Source: an uncultured Oscillibacter sp. (GTDB taxonomy: Bacteria > Bacillota > Clostridia > Oscillospirales > Oscillospiraceae). From it: DNA of 5,742 nt. The notes under the pieces are model-generated. The model saw nothing but the letters and a program-made list of their open reading frames with translations, was not told the DNA's origin and searched no databases. This document shows, one piece after another, positions 5,672 through 5,742 of the stretch. Location: contig CAJUBX010000108.1 in the NCBI GenBank assembly GCA_910585165.1, positions 1 to 5,742 on the forward strand, written 5' to 3'. Both the position numbers and the translations under genes were made by a program. The first letter of the stretch is position 1. Every line of letters starts with the position of its first letter.

Positions 5672-5742
5672 GAGCCTGTTTAAAATCTTCTGATAAGGAT
5701 AGTGATGAGAGCAAAGGTAAGAATTTGAGCAGAAATAAGGAG
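5672..5742 (+). mobile_element. Probable left end of an insertion sequence (continues beyond window)
   Basis: At 5672 the sequence changes from GC-rich to clearly AT-richer and begins GAGCCTGTTTAAAATC, the look of a terminal inverted repeat of IS5-like elements. It is preceded by CTTA (5668-5671), a plausible target-site sequence. The following leader of about 55 bases has no stop-free gene start of its own and ends in AAATAAGGAG, so a transposase gene probably starts a few bases past the window. The family assignment comes from recall of similar ends and is tentative. The right end, the transposase and the target duplication are not visible. Confidence 0.55.
5736..5742 (+). promoter_or_regulatory. 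Strong ribosome binding site at the window edge
   Basis: TAAGGAG at the last seven bases, in an A-rich context, is a near-ideal Shine-Dalgarno sequence. A start codon is expected roughly 6-10 bases beyond the window, most likely of the transposase of the putative insertion sequence. Confidence 0.5.

Overview
This GC-rich window, with G or C at most third codon positions, holds the downstream part of a carbohydrate-uptake operon on the + strand. It carries an ABC sugar solute-binding protein (3' part only), two MalF/MalG-type CUT1 permeases, a LacI-family repressor and a GH77 4-alpha-glucanotransferase (MalQ). GGAGG-type ribosome binding sites, a strong intrinsic terminator and an operon without its own ATPase gene suggest a high-GC member of the Bacillota. 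An Oscillospiraceae-like gut clostridium is my best guess. That placement is inferred from style and protein flavour, since no marker gene is present.

Layout. Positions 1-663 are the C-terminal half of the binding protein. Positions 664-817 are a structured spacer with a terminator-like hairpin (677-712) and a larger perfect palindrome (721-774) flanked by 8-base direct repeats. Positions 818-1660 and 1660-2496 are the two permeases, overlapping by one base. Positions 2493-3506 are the LacI-family regulator, overlapping the second permease by four bases (ATGA). Positions 3540-5039 are malQ, with a GTG start and a well-placed ribosome binding site. A 14-bp terminator stem (5091-5127) closes the operon. 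Positions 5128-5671 hold no gene I can recognise, only a candidate sigma-A promoter (5160-5188), a 16-base palindrome just after it and some small inverted repeats. At about 5672 the composition becomes AT-richer and the sequence reads GAGCCTGTTTAAAA, which looks like the left end of an insertion sequence. It ends at the window edge with a strong ribosome binding site.

How the genes work together. The lipoprotein-type binding protein would capture an oligosaccharide outside the cell. The two permeases would form the membrane channel, energised by an ATPase encoded elsewhere. MalQ would disproportionate imported linear alpha-1,4-glucans in the cytoplasm. The LacI-type protein would sense a sugar and control the operon, including itself. 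MalQ makes maltodextrins the most economical substrate guess, but the binding protein sequence alone does not prove it.

Overall the window is mostly ordinary. The parts that repay a second look are the spacer palindrome at 713-787 and the promoter-bearing, apparently gene-less stretch that ends at a putative insertion sequence.
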